Shown: piece after piece, positions 4,387 to 5,060 of the stretch
Layout of the letters: each line of letters opens with the position of its first letter
How positions within the stretch are numbered: the first letter of the stretch is position 1
Assembly: GCA_003561715.1 (NCBI GenBank)
Contig: PWVU01000008.1
Coordinates: 1 to 5,060 of the forward strand
DNA from: Candidatus Kaiserbacteria bacterium
GTDB taxonomy: Bacteria > Patescibacteriota > Minisyncoccia > Phycocordibacterales > UBA12088
Reading direction: 5' to 3'
DNA length: 5,060 bases
Notes under the pieces: generated by a model
Database searches by the model: none
What the model saw: only the letters and a program-made list of their open reading frames with translations
Told to the model about the DNA's origin: nothing
Translations under genes and position numbers: made by a program

Positions 4387-4413
4387 GAAGAAAAACGCTA
4401 TGCGCTTTTCTTC
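4387..4413 (-). other. Stem-loop between rplJ and rplL
   Basis: GAAGAAAA pairs with TTTTCTTC (8 bp), then one mismatch and a 3-bp CGC/GCG tip. On the minus strand it ends in TTTTTCTTC, so it could be a weak attenuator that sets the L12 to L10 ratio. Its core CGCTATG...CGCTTTTC also resembles the hairpin at the rplJ stop (4499-4517). Confidence 0.5.
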
Positions 4414-4494
4414 TCCGCCCGACACCATTTCTTGTCACGGGCTCGCGCTACATATGCCTATTTGGCGCGCGCTTCGCCCGAAATAGTGTCCGGA
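4414..4494 (-). other. Folded rplJ-rplL spacer
   Basis: Successive stems close this spacer into a rod: TCCG/CGGA (4414-4417/4491-4494), GACAC/GTGTC (4421-4425/4486-4490), ATTT/AAAT (4427-4430/4481-4484), CGGGC/GCCCG (4438-4442/4476-4480) and CGCGC/GCGCG (4444-4448/4467-4471). There is no ORF. At 154 nt the rplJ-rplL gap is longer than usual for this pair. Role unknown; possibly processing or expression balance of L10 and L12. Confidence 0.55.
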
Positions 4495-4498
4495 CTCC

Positions 4499-4517
4499 AA
4501 AGCGCTATGAGCGCTTT
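4499..4517 (-). repeat. Stem-loop overlapping the rplJ stop codon
   Basis: AAAGCGCT (4499-4506) and AGCGCTTT (4510-4517) form a perfect 8-bp stem with loop ATG on the plus strand. The rplJ stop codon (4507-4505) is at the loop and arm junction. It parallels the stem-loop at the rplL stop. Confidence 0.6.
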
Positions 4518-4993
4518 TCCGCGATCTGATTGAGTGCGATGACCAATCCTTGGACCGGGCTGTTGATGACATTAACGAACATGCCACGAAGCTGGTGCAT
4601 GCCGGGGATCGACGCGATCTCCTGCATTTCGCTTGCACTGCGGTACGTTCCTTCAAAGATGCCGCCGACAATCGCCAGTTTGCCGTCACTTTTCTTGGCA
4701 AACTCTTGCACTTCGCGAGCGGGCGCCACGGCGTCCGCGCCGTAGGCGATCGCCAGCTGTCCCTCAAATACCGGACGCTCGCCGGTTACCGCCTGCGTAT
4801 CAAGCGCACGATTGATCAGGGTCTTTTTTGCAACATAGTACGACACCCCTTCTTCCTTGAGCTTATTGCGCATCGCGTGTTCATCAGCGATAGCATAGCC
4901 GTTGAAATGCACAAAGGTGACTGTTGTTGCATCAGACAAGATCGTATTAAGTCTTTCGGCGATCTCTTGTTTTTTTGCTTTGGTTATAGCCAT
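4505..4993 (-). CDS. rplJ: 50S ribosomal protein L10
   Basis: L10 anchors the ribosomal stalk: its N-terminal domain binds 23S rRNA together with L11, and its C-terminal helix carries L12 dimers. The protein has 162 residues, close to the E. coli length (165). Family features include the N-terminal start AITKAKKQEIAERLNTIL, the stretch NKLKEEGVSYYVAKKTLINRAL that matches the rRNA-contacting region of the family, GKLAIVGGIFEGTY, and the terminal helix VQGLVIALNQIAEKR. The length of that last helix suggests two L12 dimers per L10, an inference. The ATG at 4993 is the natural family start. The upstream 60 nt hold CTAAC repeats but no Shine-Dalgarno core. It is followed by rplL on the same strand, as in nearly all bacteria. 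Any L10 leader regulation would lie beyond the right edge. Confidence 0.98.
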   Translation of the reverse strand: MAITKAKKQEIAERLNTILSDATTVTFVHFNGYAIADEHAMRNKLKEEGVSYYVAKKTLINRALDTQAVTGERPVFEGQLAIAYGADAVAPAREVQEFAKKSDGKLAIVGGIFEGTYRSASEMQEIASIPGMHQLRGMFVNVINSPVQGLVIALNQIAEKRS

Positions 4994-5000
4994 AAGGTAG

Positions 5001-5029
5001 CAGTTAGGGGTTAGGGAGTTAGGAATTAG
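5001..5029 (-). repeat. Degenerate CTAAC repeats before rplJ
   Basis: The minus strand carries four CTAA(C/T) units at 7-8 nt spacing plus a CTACC, ending just before CTTATG. A very similar arrangement, also ending in CTTATG, precedes rplL. The plus-strand string ATTAGCGTTC (5025-5034) recurs in the 23S expansion (371-380). The rest of the edge (5035-5060) holds nothing I can name. Confidence 0.5.
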
Positions 5030-5060
5030 CGTTCTAAATCCTTAATCAGTCCCAAGAGCA

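Overview
The window looks like part of a small-genome bacterium, most likely Candidate Phyla Radiation (Patescibacteria, possibly Parcubacteria-like). The reasons are the style of the 23S rRNA 5' domain, with several structured expansions, a 23S gene that is not preceded by a 16S gene, absent or weak Shine-Dalgarno sequences before the ribosomal protein genes, and short hypothetical genes. This placement is inference from sequence character, not a database result. All supported genes lie on the minus strand, so transcription runs from high to low coordinates.

Layout in transcription order: rplJ (L10, 4993-4505); a 154-nt structured spacer; rplL (L7/L12, 4350-3844) with an unusual acidic N-terminal extension; a gene-free stretch of about 430 nt (3842-3410) flanked by a perfect 19-bp direct repeat that includes the rplL stop codon; a 19-bp palindrome (3392-3353); a possible 43-residue single-pass membrane peptide (3292-3161); a winged-helix protein with a degenerate nucleotidyltransferase-like tail (3053-2445); a five-helix membrane protein of the CmpX/MscS 'TM helix' type (2305-1616) with its terminator; then an rRNA-type promoter (TTGACA, 16 nt, TATACT), a leader with an intrinsic-terminator-like hairpin followed by a boxA-like sequence and further hairpins, and the 5' 0.9 kb of a 23S rRNA gene that runs off the left edge.

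L10 and L12 form the ribosomal stalk and the 23S gene supplies the large-subunit RNA, so the ends of the window serve translation. The middle genes are probably separate units with their own promoters.

The most unusual signal is non-coding. At the rplL stop codon a 13-bp stem with a 13-nt loop occurs twice, 246 nt apart; every one of the eight arm substitutions between the copies keeps or creates a base pair. A hairpin pair with compensatory changes also flanks a palindrome-rich insertion in the 23S gene, and a weaker pair flanks the rplJ-rplL spacer. This suggests recurring insertion or expansion at hairpins in this genome, by a mechanism I cannot name.
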